Assembly (NCBI RefSeq): GCF_047425875.1
Contig: NZ_CP179727.1
Coordinates: 744,001-808,000 of the forward strand
Reading direction: 5' to 3'
DNA: 64,000 nt
DNA from: Macrococcoides animalis
GTDB lineage: Bacteria; Bacillota; Bacilli; Staphylococcales; Staphylococcaceae
Shown: piece after piece, positions 25,377 to 34,492 of the stretch
How the letters are laid out: each line of letters opens with the position of its first letter
How positions within the stretch are numbered: the first letter of the stretch is position 1
Notes under the pieces: generated by a model
The model's input: the letters and a program-made list of their open reading frames with translations, nothing else
Told to the model about the DNA's origin: nothing
Database searches by the model: none
Made by a program: the position numbers and the translations under genes

Positions 25377-25550
25377 TTATCCTCTCCCAATAATATCTTT
25401 AGCTTGTTCTTCTAAATATAAGAATATTTGATTTTTTAATTTATGCTTTTCATTTTCATCGTGAAAAGGATTTGTTTTTAAACTTTGCTTTTCGTTAGAC
25501 AATACATATACTAAAAATTTATTTATGTCTTTACTTGTTACTTTATCCAT
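25377..25550 (-). CDS. Small protein (57 residues) between helicase and ATPase genes
   Basis: The short frame begins MDKVTSKDINKFLVYVLSNE and ends with DIIGRG. GGAGG lies 9 bases before the ATG, inside the 3' end of the helicase gene, and the two coding regions overlap by 8 bases; its stop codon lies 3 bases before the ATPase ATG. This spacing is what one expects for a real gene in a translationally coupled operon. The protein is charged, helical and has no membrane segment or recognised domain. It may be a small subunit bridging helicase and ATPase, comparable in size to accessory factors in other defence complexes. Confidence 0.72.
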   Translation of the reverse strand: MDKVTSKDINKFLVYVLSNEKQSLKTNPFHDENEKHKLKNQIFLYLEEQAKDIIGRG

Positions 25551-27597
25551 TCTTCAATTCCTCCAATACATAATGATATGCTTCCTCAATTTCATTAATT
25601 ATTAATAAATTTTCTTCTTTATTTTCTGATGCATAATTAAACTCTCTCATTCTTCTTAATTCACGATCTACTAGATATGCATCTTCAATTACCGGATTAA
25701 AATATAAATCATTAATGTCCTCTGGCAACATTATTAAATCGTAAATATAAGAAATTGGTTTATTAGGTGCTTTTCGTAGTATTCTTCCTCTTCGTTGAAT
25801 AAATTCTGTAAGTGAATCTGTACTTGATAGTATATATGCGTGTGTTACTTCTTTAAGATTCACACCTTGATCCAAGCATTTTATAGCTAAAAGAGTATCT
25901 ATATCATGATTTTTAAATTGTGTTAATATTTCTTGTCTTTCATCGCTAGGAATTTCACTATATATTCTTCTTAATCTACAACCATGTATTCCTAATTCCT
26001 TAGAGACGAAATCTATATGCCTTGTACTAATTACATTACTACCATCGTTGTAATTCCCTGGTGAACAATAAATTATTTTTTGTTGTCTTTTTTTCTCATC
26101 ATCTAATAACTCCTTTAATTTCTCAACTTTACCAATATTTGAATTTGCTATTGTACTTGTTAATCTCTCTACCTCTTTTAGTACTGCATTATGAGAAAGT
26201 TCTTTGTTAAGTGTACTTGATAGTGAATCACGATATTTCTTTAATTCATTTTTATCAAAAGATAGAATTATAGGAACATAATTGTACTTATTTAAGAATC
26301 CATTTTCAATGGCATCCTTTAAAGTATATTTAAATACAATTCTTTCAAAAAAACCTATTAACTCATCACTTTCTTCTTCATTTTTTCTATATGGAGTTGC
26401 CGAAACACCTAGTCTATAATTAAATTTTACAGAAAGTTGTTTATACAAATTTCTTGTCTTCTCAGCACCAAAGCTATGAACTTCGTCACAAATAAGTAAA
26501 GCTTTGCTCTTTAGATGTATATTTAATATGTTTTGAAAACTTTGAAGTGTAAAAGTATTAGATGTTGTTATGACTATTGTTGGACTTTCTACAGTAGATT
26601 TTTGTGATAACTTTATCTTTAATAATTCTTTGTAATTACTTTCTACTGAAGAACATTTTATTGCATTTATATTTAAATCTTTAAGTTCTTGATACCATTG
26701 CTCTACTAAATCTAACTGTGGTGCAATGATAAACGTTACAATATCATTTTCCTTTTTTTGTAATGCTTCCTGACATGCAATTGCTGTGATAGTTTTACCA
26801 GTCCCAGTTGCCATTTCTAATAATCCCACATAATCATTGTCAATCCAACTATCAATTGCTTGATGTTGATACCCATATAAATCAAATTCTTCAAAAATTG
26901 ATTTTCTTCCATACTTTTCTTGTTTCTCTCTTATTAATAATTTCTTCTTAATATTTTTAAATGCTTGTGAAATTTTCGGAGTGATATCACATTGTATTAG
27001 TTGTTCATTATTATTATTCCAAATATCATCAAAAGTTTTTTCCATTTCTTCAATTACATTTGCACTTTCATTTTCTTTTAAAATCATTACTGTTTCAAAA
27101 TTTTTATGGACGGCTGCTGAGGTCTCATTATTAGATCCAATAAACCCTAATTTTTGATTATTTTCATCAATAAAAATCCCTTCTTTTGCATGAAAAATAC
27201 CGTTTCCATTTTTAGTTGATACAAATTTGATATCAATTATACCTTTTATAATTAAATCAGTGATATATGGTAATTCTGTGTTATCCATATTTTCAATTGT
27301 TTTGATGATACATTTTTCAATTATACCTTTGAGTTCGTACCCTTCACTGATTGCTATATGGTCTTGTGTTGAAAGTTCAGGTGAACAAATAATCTTTATT
27401 TTATACGATTCATTCATACCAGATTCACAGATTTCATTATAAATATTTTCAATAATTGAACTACAAAAATAACCAGACATTCTTTTATATTCATTACTTT
27501 CAAGAATTATTGGTTTATAAAATTGTGAAATAAAATCATCTTCAAAACTAATATATCTATTTCGATAATTAGAAAAATTAATCATAGATATCCACAT
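25543..27597 (-). CDS. PLD-like nuclease domain fused to superfamily 2 helicase
   Basis: Residues about 20-200 form a phospholipase D-like domain with a single HxK motif (FHAKEGIFID, near 136-145), FIGSNNETSAAVHKNFE and the trailing glutamate. Residues about 240-670 form an SF2 DEAD/DEAH helicase: YQHQAIDSW (Q-like motif), Walker A ATGTGKT (264-270), DEVH (372-375), SATPYR (400-405) and motif VI QRRGRILR (602-609). Such fusions occur in restriction and phage-defence loci where the helicase moves on DNA and the PLD domain cuts. The start is uncertain: GTG 27600, ATG 27597 and ATG 27585 are in frame with weak ribosome sites. It is the first gene of the island operon, divergent from a secreted-protein pseudogene. 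Confidence 0.85.
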   Translation of the reverse strand: MWISMINFSNYRNRYISFEDDFISQFYKPIILESNEYKRMSGYFCSSIIENIYNEICESGMNESYKIKIICSPELSTQDHIAISEGYELKGIIEKCIIKTIENMDNTELPYITDLIIKGIIDIKFVSTKNGNGIFHAKEGIFIDENNQKLGFIGSNNETSAAVHKNFETVMILKENESANVIEEMEKTFDDIWNNNNEQLIQCDITPKISQAFKNIKKKLLIREKQEKYGRKSIFEEFDLYGYQHQAIDSWIDNDYVGLLEMATGTGKTITAIACQEALQKKENDIVTFIIAPQLDLVEQWYQELKDLNINAIKCSSVESNYKELLKIKLSQKSTVESPTIVITTSNTFTLQSFQNILNIHLKSKALLICDEVHSFGAEKTRNLYKQLSVKFNYRLGVSATPYRKNEEESDELIGFFERIVFKYTLKDAIENGFLNKYNYVPIILSFDKNELKKYRDSLSSTLNKELSHNAVLKEVERLTSTIANSNIGKVEKLKELLDDEKKRQQKIIYCSPGNYNDGSNVISTRHIDFVSKELGIHGCRLRRIYSEIPSDERQEILTQFKNHDIDTLLAIKCLDQGVNLKEVTHAYILSSTDSLTEFIQRRGRILRKAPNKPISYIYDLIMLPEDINDLYFNPVIEDAYLVDRELRRMREFNYASENKEENLLIINEIEEAYHYVLEELKNG

Positions 27598-27764
27598 CAC
27601 TTTCTTTTAATATATCATTAATTATATTATATATTATTTACATGTTATTCATACTATTTAGGTAAATAATTTTATTTTAAGTGTATATCTATTTCGATAT
27701 ATTTCTATTTATATAAATATTAATAATAAATTCAAATTGATTATTTATATTGCTACGTATATTG

Positions 27765-27770
27765 TATAAT
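27765..27770 (+). promoter_or_regulatory. Putative -10 box of the secreted-protein pseudogene
   Basis: TATAAT at 27765-27770 lies 28 bases before the ATG at 27799. The expected -35 position is only A/T-rich, so this is a weak call. The 160 bases to the left are extremely A/T-rich and must also hold the divergent promoter of the defence-like operon. Confidence 0.4.
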
Positions 27771-27798
27771 TAACTAAATACACTAAAGGAGCGTTCCT

Positions 27799-28349
27799 AT
27801 GAAAAAAATAATCGCTGTTCTCTTCACTTTGTTACTAGCAATATCATTAGTTACACCAATATCTGAGGCTTCAACTTATACTTTAAAAAATAAATCTTTA
27901 AAACTACCTAACCTTTATAGTTATAGTAATGCAAAAGCTATGAAGAAGGCTTCATTCAAATACTACAGTCTGAAATTACGTCAAAACCAACCTGCTATGC
28001 TTAAGGCTTGGGGTTCACCTCTAAGCAATACTGTAACTAGAAGTTTCGGTTATACTGCTGGATCTTATTTCTATGGTGCAAACAGTAATGTTCTTGTTAC
28101 CACACAAGCTGTCGGTGAAAAAGCATCCGCTAGTAAATACTTAATCGAAAGTTTTACCATTGTAGATAGTAGCAAAAATACGAATTATCAAAGATAAAAA
28201 AATACTTTGGTGCCCCCACTTCTTCTACTACAAGTGGTAAATACAAAATCAATGACTACGGCAACTATGTTAATATGACATTCAAGAAAATAGGTCCAAA
28301 ATGGTACGTTGATACACTGAACTTACACAAATACAGTTTCCAACAATAA
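27799..28349 (+). pseudogene. Secreted protein of a small two-repeat family, frameshifted
   Basis: The gene has a good ribosome site and encodes a signal peptide (KKIIAVLFTLLLAISLVTPI, cleavage near SEAS) and about 130 residues in one frame (to 28197). It then continues in another frame as KIKKYFGAPTSSTTSG, KINDYGNYVNMTFKKIGPKW and YVDTLNLHKYSFQQ up to a stop at 28347-28349, directly followed by a terminator. The frame change falls around 28175-28196, so the intact protein would have had about 183 residues. Its C-terminal repeat resembles that of the secreted protein at 58800-59420 (GGYLTISYAKENNKWLVYEI), suggesting paralogues. The function of the family is not known to me. Confidence 0.8.
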
Positions 28350-28351
28350 TA

Positions 28352-28390
28352 AAATCCCAAGAGATGAGGTTTTGTCTCTTGGGATTTATT
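28352..28390. terminator. Bidirectional terminator between the pseudogene and mmuM
   Basis: AAATCCCAAGAGA (28352-28364) pairs with TCTCTTGGGATTT (28375-28387). It lies between two convergent genes. Nearly the same stem (ATCCCAAGAG) is found again at 47652-47693. Confidence 0.85.
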
Positions 28391-29278
28391 CTATTTCACC
28401 GCTTTAACTAATGAACCAATCTCTTCCGGCCCTACCTGACAGCATCCACCTATTATCTTCACGCCTTTATCTTTCCACTTCACTGCCGCTTCAATTAAAG
28501 ATGCATCCTCCTGATCAATCCAAGCCTTCTTCACAGCATCATATTTCCTTCCACCATTCGGATACAGAATAATCGGTTTCTCACTCTTTTCAACTAATAC
28601 ATCTACTGCACCATCGATTACTTTCACACTCGTACAGTTCACACCAAATGCATATACATTCGGGATATCATTCACCAATTCAATTACATCTAACAATGCT
28701 GTGCCATCCGATAAATGTATGCTATCTTTCAGCGTCACTGATATCCACGCTTCAATATTCGGATAATCAACTAGCAACGTCTTCACTGCTTTTAATTCCT
28801 CAATATTCGGGATTGTTTCAAAAGCAAACACAGATACACCCGCTTCAATCAATATATCCAATCGTTCTTTATGATACTCGATATAGTCTGCTTCAGTTAC
28901 ATTATAATCTCCTGTATACTCTGAACCATTTCCTAACATCGCACCATATGATCCAAGTGAACCAGCAACAATCACATCATCATTCGCTGCTTTCTTCGCT
29001 AAAGCCACTGCTATCTCTAAATAACCTTTCGCTTCTTCATCTGATAACCCTATATTTCTAAACGATTGCACAGACGCTTGATATGTATTCGTTAATATAA
29101 CCTCTGCACCATTATCAACAAACGCTTTATGTACTTCATACACCCCTTCAGGATGTTCTTTTATTAAATTCGATGACCACAACGCATGATTCACATCATA
29201 ACCAAACTGTTCAACAGTCGTCCCAAATCCTCCATCAAGTATCGTCACATCTTGCTTTAATTTATCTCGTAATAACAT
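28391..29278 (-). CDS. mmuM: Homocysteine S-methyltransferase
   Basis: The 295-residue enzyme of the betaine-homocysteine methyltransferase superfamily shows ILDGGFGTTVEQFGYDV, LTNTYQASVQSFRNIGL, the zinc-binding cysteine in FGVNCTSVKVI and the cysteine pair in IIGGCCQVGPEEI. It moves a methyl group from S-methylmethionine to homocysteine, giving two methionines. The gene overlaps the 3' end of the permease gene by 17 bases, the same pair as mmuP-mmuM of enteric bacteria. Both lie under the SAM riboswitch upstream. Length and metal ligands are intact. Confidence 0.92.
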   Translation of the reverse strand: MLLRDKLKQDVTILDGGFGTTVEQFGYDVNHALWSSNLIKEHPEGVYEVHKAFVDNGAEVILTNTYQASVQSFRNIGLSDEEAKGYLEIAVALAKKAANDDVIVAGSLGSYGAMLGNGSEYTGDYNVTEADYIEYHKERLDILIEAGVSVFAFETIPNIEELKAVKTLLVDYPNIEAWISVTLKDSIHLSDGTALLDVIELVNDIPNVYAFGVNCTSVKVIDGAVDVLVEKSEKPIILYPNGGRKYDAVKKAWIDQEDASLIEAAVKWKDKGVKIIGGCCQVGPEEIGSLVKAVK

Positions 29279-30602
29279 GAATCTTCTCTCCTTTTTTCTT
29301 CACAAAGTAATGAATCAACCCAACAATGATACAGAACGGTAACCCAATAATTGTCGCTAATCGTTGATTCGGATCAAACAACACCCCAACACATGAAACG
29401 AAGCACAGCGTAAACCCAATCACCGGTAATATATACGCTGCCTTTCTTTTTTCATGATGCTGTCTTAATTGATTAAACCTCGCAACACAGATGCTCATCC
29501 ATACAACAACTACCGCAAACCCTGCAATAGAAACCAATACTAAATACACTGTAGACGGGGCAATCACACTTGATAAAAGGCTCAGTAGTGCGCCTACTAA
29601 ACTAATTATTGTTGCATTTATCGGCATCCCATTTTTATTTAACTTTCTTGCAATCGGTAACACATTATCTTGTTCTGATAAACTCCATAACATTCTGCTT
29701 GATGCATATAACCCTGAATTCGCTGCCGATAATAACGCAGTTAGAATAACAAAGTTCATAATATCACCTGCATACGGTATGCCCACACTATCTAATATAG
29801 ATACGAAAGGACTTTCTAATAAACTCGCTTTATTGGTTGGTAAGAGTAATACCATCACAAAAATTGTCCCGATAAAGAGTAATGACAGGCGCCATACAGT
29901 GGCACGAATGGTCTTCGGAATAACGATTGATGGTTGTTTCATCTCACCTGCTGCAATCGCAATTAACTCTGTTCCACTAAACGCATAATTCACAGCAAGC
30001 ATTGTAATAAACACGCCGTATATACCATTTGGCACATCCAGTAACTTTTCATTAGTCATAACAGGTTCTAACGTCGACGGTAAAATATTAAATAATATCA
30101 ATAAGCCAATGATAATAAATGCAATGATGGCTAACACTTTGATCAACGATAACCAGAATTCACTTTCTCCATATGTCTTACTCGTCGTGAAGTTAATGCC
30201 CACGATAATTAAAATAAAGATCAAACTAAACAACCATACAGGAAAGTCTGGAAACCACTTCTGAAATAGAATCCCACCTGCTGTTACTTCTGAACCTAAC
30301 GCAATCGTCCAACACAGCCAATAACTCCAAGCAACGACATGACCTACAGATTGGTTAATATAAATATTGGCATATGTATGGAACCCTCCTACATCCGGAT
30401 GTTCAATCGCAAGTGCACCCATACATTTCATTACGATGTACACAAGTAACGCACCGATTACATAACTTATGATTGTTCCAATAGGGCCTGCTTGTTGCAA
30501 CGTATACCCTGTACTTAAGAATAATCCCGTTCCAATCACACCACCAAAACTTAACATCATTACATGACGCTGTTCCATACCTCTTTTGAATTCATTTGAC
30601 AT
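29262..30602 (-). CDS. mmuP: Amino acid permease, probable S-methylmethionine transporter
   Basis: The open frame extends further upstream, but ATG 30602 is chosen because GGAGG lies 7 bases before it and the riboswitch terminator occupies the DNA beyond. The 446-residue protein starts MSNEFKRGMEQRHVMMLSFG and has 12 predicted membrane helices with the amino acid-polyamine-organocation family motif GGVIGTGLFLSTGYTLQQAGP and AFSGTELIAIAAGEMKQP. Its linkage with mmuM and the SAM riboswitch identify the likely substrate as S-methylmethionine, although other amino acids cannot be excluded by sequence. Confidence 0.88.
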   Translation of the reverse strand: MSNEFKRGMEQRHVMMLSFGGVIGTGLFLSTGYTLQQAGPIGTIISYVIGALLVYIVMKCMGALAIEHPDVGGFHTYANIYINQSVGHVVAWSYWLCWTIALGSEVTAGGILFQKWFPDFPVWLFSLIFILIIVGINFTTSKTYGESEFWLSLIKVLAIIAFIIIGLLILFNILPSTLEPVMTNEKLLDVPNGIYGVFITMLAVNYAFSGTELIAIAAGEMKQPSIVIPKTIRATVWRLSLLFIGTIFVMVLLLPTNKASLLESPFVSILDSVGIPYAGDIMNFVILTALLSAANSGLYASSRMLWSLSEQDNVLPIARKLNKNGMPINATIISLVGALLSLLSSVIAPSTVYLVLVSIAGFAVVVVWMSICVARFNQLRQHHEKRKAAYILPVIGFTLCFVSCVGVLFDPNQRLATIIGLPFCIIVGLIHYFVKKKGEKIHVITR

Positions 30603-30616
30603 ATCCATTCCTCCAT

Positions 30617-30646
30617 AAAAAAATACCCCTCTGAAAAAGAGGGGTA
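30617..30646 (-). terminator. Riboswitch-controlled terminator
   Basis: TACCCCTCT and AGAGGGGTA (30624-30632 with 30638-30646) form a GC-rich stem followed on the minus strand by seven T. It lies between the SAM-I aptamer and the mmuP ribosome site, as needed for SAM-dependent transcription attenuation. Confidence 0.88.
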
Positions 30647-30654
30647 CGTATCGT

Positions 30655-30754
30655 CTACACTCATATTTCAGGATGCTCCTGTTGGATTTAGCACCGTGCA
30701 TCTGCCGGTTGCTGAGACTTCAAAGGGCCAATTCCCTCCATCTCTCTGTATAAG
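30655..30754 (-). ncRNA. SAM-I (S-box) riboswitch aptamer
   Basis: Read on the minus strand, the leader holds the conserved S-box core: CTTATACAGAGAGATGGAGG, GGAATTGGCCCTTTGAAG, CTCAGCAACC, and GGTGCTAAATCC before the closing strand around GTGTAGACGA. The order of P1-P4 elements and the following terminator match the SAM-I class (RF00162). High SAM would favour the terminator and shut off methylmethionine uptake and use. Confidence 0.93.
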
Positions 30755-30832
30755 TTATTTAATTGTTTAATAGCATAACACTATCATAAATTGGGGTCAA
30801 TAGAATTCTGAAATTTCTCACAATAATATTAA

Positions 30833-32737
30833 CTATAAAGTTTTTATTTCTAATAAAAACTTCTCTCTATCATCTATCGATAATAACGTCATTACTAACT
30901 CTAAGTTATTGATGACTTTACTCAGTTTTTCATATACAAAATCCATTTCTATTATTTCTTTCGGATCTTTTTCTAAACAAATGAAACAAAGCCATTGAAC
31001 ATCTTTTCCTGACCATTCGATTGGTTTTTCTAAAGTTACGAATACTAAGAATGATTCTTTAGATGCTGAAGTAATCGGATGTGGAGCTGCTACATAGTTT
31101 CCATAAGAAGTTGGTGCTACTTTTTCTCGTTCAATCACTTTTTCTTTAAAATCGGAATAGATTAAATTATCTTTTAATAATTTGTCTTCTACAAAATCAA
31201 GAATCTCATTAAAAGTTTCATATTTTTGTTTAAGAAAAACAAGTTCTTCTCTAAAAAACCTTAATTCCTTTTTCGGCTTATTAATATAGTTTGTGATTTG
31301 TTCAATATCAGATTGAATTAATATAGGATTAACCTGAATAATATCTACACTTTCAAACTGCACATCGAGAGGCACTGTACTAATGATTAAGTCTACATTA
31401 GGAATATCATGTTGTTTTACTTTGTACATTTCACTGATGCCCATAACTTCAATATCTTTTTCAAACAAATTTTGAATTCTATATTTTAATAGTTGAGATG
31501 AACTGACGCCTGAAGCACATACAATTAATGTTTTAATTCTTTCTTTTTCTTTTTCTAATCGCTCCATTGCACCCCCAAGATGCATCGCAATATATCCTAC
31601 TTCACTTTCATTAATTTTGTATTTCATCTCTTTCTCAATTACTTTTGCACAAATTAAAGCCGCATCAAATGCAAATGGATACTCTTTTTTCAACATATCA
31701 AGTAAAGGATTCCTAAAATTCATATGATATTTATATCGATTAAATGCTGTGCTTAAGTGTAAAATCAATGCTTTTTTTAGCTCCTGATCTTCTATTAAGT
31801 CAATACCTACTGTTTTTTTGATTTCATCAAGCATTTTAAAAATAATATCTTCTAAATGATATGTTTCAATCAATGTTGAAATTACTTCCTCGTTTTTGTT
31901 AATACCTTGGCCGATTAAATGCAATGCAATGTAAGCAACTTCTTCTTTTGAGATATTTACATCGAAGTATTTTTCTACTTTTAATACAATCTCATTTGCT
32001 ATTTTATATTCTTTAGTTCCAGATAAAGAATCATAATAAAAATTATCGATATTACCATTACCTTTAATTCTTCCAAGTGCTATCACAATATGTACAAATA
32101 AATTATTAATTGTCATATCTGTAACGTTAAATGACTCTGTAGCGATTGTATCAAGAATAATTTCTTTAATCTTATTCGATTCATCTTCTGTTAATTCAAA
32201 TTGAAGTGTATTATCTTTTAAATTTTCATGATCAAATAAATACTCAGAAATACAAAATCTTTTTTGAAATTCTTCTCCGATTACTTTAAGGCCATATCTT
32301 GGCTTACTAACTATTTCTAAATTATATTTTTCAAAATTATTTTTCACTAGTTTTAAATCATTTTGAACCGTGGTCTTACTGACATACATTAAATCTGCTA
32401 GAACTTCTAATTTTATATAGGTTGGGCTGAGCAACAGCTTCCCCATAATAAATTGTACACGGTTAGACTGGTTGTTATAATCTATCGTTATTTCCTTTGT
32501 CGCATTTGAAAGAATATGATATTTAAAGATTTCTTCATCGATAACTTTAAGTTTATATCCTTTACTTCTCATTGAAGTAATTTCAAATCCTAAATCTAAC
32601 TGAAAAGTTTCTATATTTTTAATTTCATTTCTAATCGTCTTAGAGGAAACATTAAATATTCTAGCTAAATATTCACTCGTTTTATATATATCATCTCGAT
32701 ATAGTTCAATAACAATCTGCGTTTGCCTTTTGTTCAT
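30833..32737 (-). CDS. PRD-domain transcriptional activator with EIIB and EIIA domains (LicR-like)
   Basis: ATG 32737 is chosen because AGGTG lies 5 bases before it; the ATG at 32758 has no ribosome site. The 634-residue protein has an N-terminal helix-turn-helix (YLARIFNVSSKTIRNEIKNI), an Mga-like second HTH (LMYVSKTTVQNDLKLV), two PRDs (EVAYIALHLIGQ and EVGYIAMHLGGA), a GatB-like EIIB domain (IVCASGVSSSQLLKYRI) and a C-terminal EIIA domain (VAAPHPITS). This is the LicR/CelR layout. It is downstream of the cellobiose-type operon, separated from it by a weak terminator, and probably activates that operon when EII proteins leave it dephosphorylated. Confidence 0.87.
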   Translation of the reverse strand: MNKRQTQIVIELYRDDIYKTSEYLARIFNVSSKTIRNEIKNIETFQLDLGFEITSMRSKGYKLKVIDEEIFKYHILSNATKEITIDYNNQSNRVQFIMGKLLLSPTYIKLEVLADLMYVSKTTVQNDLKLVKNNFEKYNLEIVSKPRYGLKVIGEEFQKRFCISEYLFDHENLKDNTLQFELTEDESNKIKEIILDTIATESFNVTDMTINNLFVHIVIALGRIKGNGNIDNFYYDSLSGTKEYKIANEIVLKVEKYFDVNISKEEVAYIALHLIGQGINKNEEVISTLIETYHLEDIIFKMLDEIKKTVGIDLIEDQELKKALILHLSTAFNRYKYHMNFRNPLLDMLKKEYPFAFDAALICAKVIEKEMKYKINESEVGYIAMHLGGAMERLEKEKERIKTLIVCASGVSSSQLLKYRIQNLFEKDIEVMGISEMYKVKQHDIPNVDLIISTVPLDVQFESVDIIQVNPILIQSDIEQITNYINKPKKELRFFREELVFLKQKYETFNEILDFVEDKLLKDNLIYSDFKEKVIEREKVAPTSYGNYVAAPHPITSASKESFLVFVTLEKPIEWSGKDVQWLCFICLEKDPKEIIEMDFVYEKLSKVINNLELVMTLLSIDDREKFLLEIKTL

Positions 32738-32763
32738 TTCATCACCTGCATTCTGCACAAAAA

Positions 32764-32782
32764 AGCCCTCTAAACGAGAGCT
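32764..32782 (-). terminator. Short terminator after the 6-phospho-beta-glucosidase gene
   Basis: On the minus strand AGCTCTC, a GTTT loop and AGAGGGCT form a stem (one G-U pair) followed by TTTTTTG. It is only partly GC-rich and may allow read-through into the LicR-like gene. Confidence 0.6.
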
Positions 32783-32790
32783 ATTATTAT

Positions 32791-34164
32791 TTAGAAACCA
32801 TTATTCTCTGAAACTTGTTTAAACCATTTACCACTTTCTTTTACCAATCGCTCCTGTGTTTCAATGTTTACAGAAACAAAACCATATCTGTTTTTGTAAG
32901 CGTTCATCCATGACCAGTTATCCATGAATGTCCACATATGATATCCCTTACAATTGGCCCCTTCTTCAATCGCTTTTGACAACCAAGTCAAATGACCTTT
33001 CAGGAAGTCGATTCTATAGAAATCATTTAGTTTTCCGTTTTCTAAAAATCTTTTTTCATCTTGAACACCCATACCATTTTCAGAGATGAAAGATTCAATA
33101 TTATCATAATTATCTTTAAGGTTAATCATGATATCATAAATACCTTTTTCGTATATTTCCCATCCACGATATATATTCATTTTTCTTCCTGGCATTTCAT
33201 AATTGTCAAAGTAATACTCTGGGAAAAATGGTGCATTATCATTTGGTTGTGAATCTCTTGCTTTAACACGTCTTGGTTGATAATAGTTTACACCTAAGAT
33301 ATCAATAACATTTTCCTTTATTAATAATTTATCTTCATCTATCGTATCAGGTAATAAATCATGCTTTTTGACAATATTTATTAACTCTTCTGGGTATTCT
33401 CCCTTAGTTGATGGATCAAGGAAAGAACGATTAAAGAATAAATCGGCAATATTCGCAGCTTCTAAATCATATTTATTTTGACTTCTCGGATACGATGGTG
33501 TCAAATTTAGTATAATACCTATTTTGCCATCTAAATTTAATGTTCTATATACTTTTATCGCTTTAGCTGAAGCTAATATTGTGTTATAAGCAACTTGAAA
33601 TGCCTTTTTTGCATCCACTATATTTGGATAATGAAAATCATAAAGGTAACCACCTTCTACTGGGACGATTGGTTCATTAAATGTAAACCATTTTTTCACT
33701 CTATCGCCAAAAAGTTCGAACGCTGTTTTAGCATAAACCTCGTATAAATCAACTACTTCTCTATTTTCAAATCCACCAATTTCTTGTAATTCACTTGGCA
33801 TATCGAAATGATATAAGTTTACAAATGGTTCAATTTCATTTGCAATTAATTCATCAATAACATTATTGTAGAACTCAACAGCTTCTTGATTCACTTCACC
33901 TTTGCCGCCTGGAATTAATCTCGCCCAAGAAATAGAAATTCTAAAAGAATTATGTCCTGTTTCTTTCATTAATTTAATATCTTCTTTATATTTATTATAA
34001 AAATCTGAGGTCGTTTCAGGTCCTACTTCATCAAAGAATCTAAATTGCTCTTTTTCATACCAAATGTCCCATATATTTTGTCCACGATTCAGGCTTGAAC
34101 CTTCAATCTGAGTTGCTGATGTTGCACTTCCCCACCAAAACCCTTCAGGAAATTTAACAGTCAT
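32791..34164 (-). CDS. 6-phospho-beta-glucosidase (GH1)
   Basis: The 457-residue protein is a glycoside hydrolase family 1 enzyme. The acid/base glutamate lies in KWFTFNEPIVPVEGGYL (about 165) and the nucleophile in FISENGMGVQDEKR (about 357). The family start PEGFWWGSATSATQIEG is present, and the phosphate-binding KNRYGFVSVNIETQERLVKES near the C-terminus is as in phospho-glucosidases. It cleaves phosphorylated beta-glucosides imported by the PTS encoded just upstream. The start overlaps the EIIA stop codon, so translation is coupled. Confidence 0.9.
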   Translation of the reverse strand: MTVKFPEGFWWGSATSATQIEGSSLNRGQNIWDIWYEKEQFRFFDEVGPETTSDFYNKYKEDIKLMKETGHNSFRISISWARLIPGGKGEVNQEAVEFYNNVIDELIANEIEPFVNLYHFDMPSELQEIGGFENREVVDLYEVYAKTAFELFGDRVKKWFTFNEPIVPVEGGYLYDFHYPNIVDAKKAFQVAYNTILASAKAIKVYRTLNLDGKIGIILNLTPSYPRSQNKYDLEAANIADLFFNRSFLDPSTKGEYPEELINIVKKHDLLPDTIDEDKLLIKENVIDILGVNYYQPRRVKARDSQPNDNAPFFPEYYFDNYEMPGRKMNIYRGWEIYEKGIYDIMINLKDNYDNIESFISENGMGVQDEKRFLENGKLNDFYRIDFLKGHLTWLSKAIEEGANCKGYHMWTFMDNWSWMNAYKNRYGFVSVNIETQERLVKESGKWFKQVSENNGF

Positions 34165-34472
34165 TATTTTAGTCCTCCCTTGTATAAGTCGATAAATTCT
34201 TGGGCCATATCTTTTACGGTTATCGCATTCATCAAATGATCTTGTGAGTGTATAAGAATGATATTAATATCATTCTTATTCCCACGCGCTTCATTTTGTA
34301 ATAATTCTGTTTGAAATTTATGCGCTTTATTCAATTCAGTATTTGCTTCTTCAATTAATCTATCTGCTTCTTCAAAGTTACCTTCTTTTGCTTCTTGTAT
34401 GGCTTCCATGGCTGACGATCTACCGTTACCACCATATAAAATAATTTGAAATGCAATCTCATTAATATCCAT
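34164..34472 (-). CDS. PTS EIIA component, lactose/cellobiose family
   Basis: The 102-residue helical protein belongs to the EIIA-Lac/Cel family. The phospho-histidine is H75 in IILIHSQDHLMNAIT, with the structural aspartate D78. The N-terminal AFQIILYGGNGRSSAMEAI is typical of CelC/ChbA. It passes phosphate from HPr to the EIIB subunit encoded in the same operon. It lies between the EIIC and glucosidase genes. Confidence 0.9.
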   Translation of the reverse strand: MDINEIAFQIILYGGNGRSSAMEAIQEAKEGNFEEADRLIEEANTELNKAHKFQTELLQNEARGNKNDINIILIHSQDHLMNAITVKDMAQEFIDLYKGGLK

Positions 34473-34492
34473 TTTTACACCCGAATTCTTTT

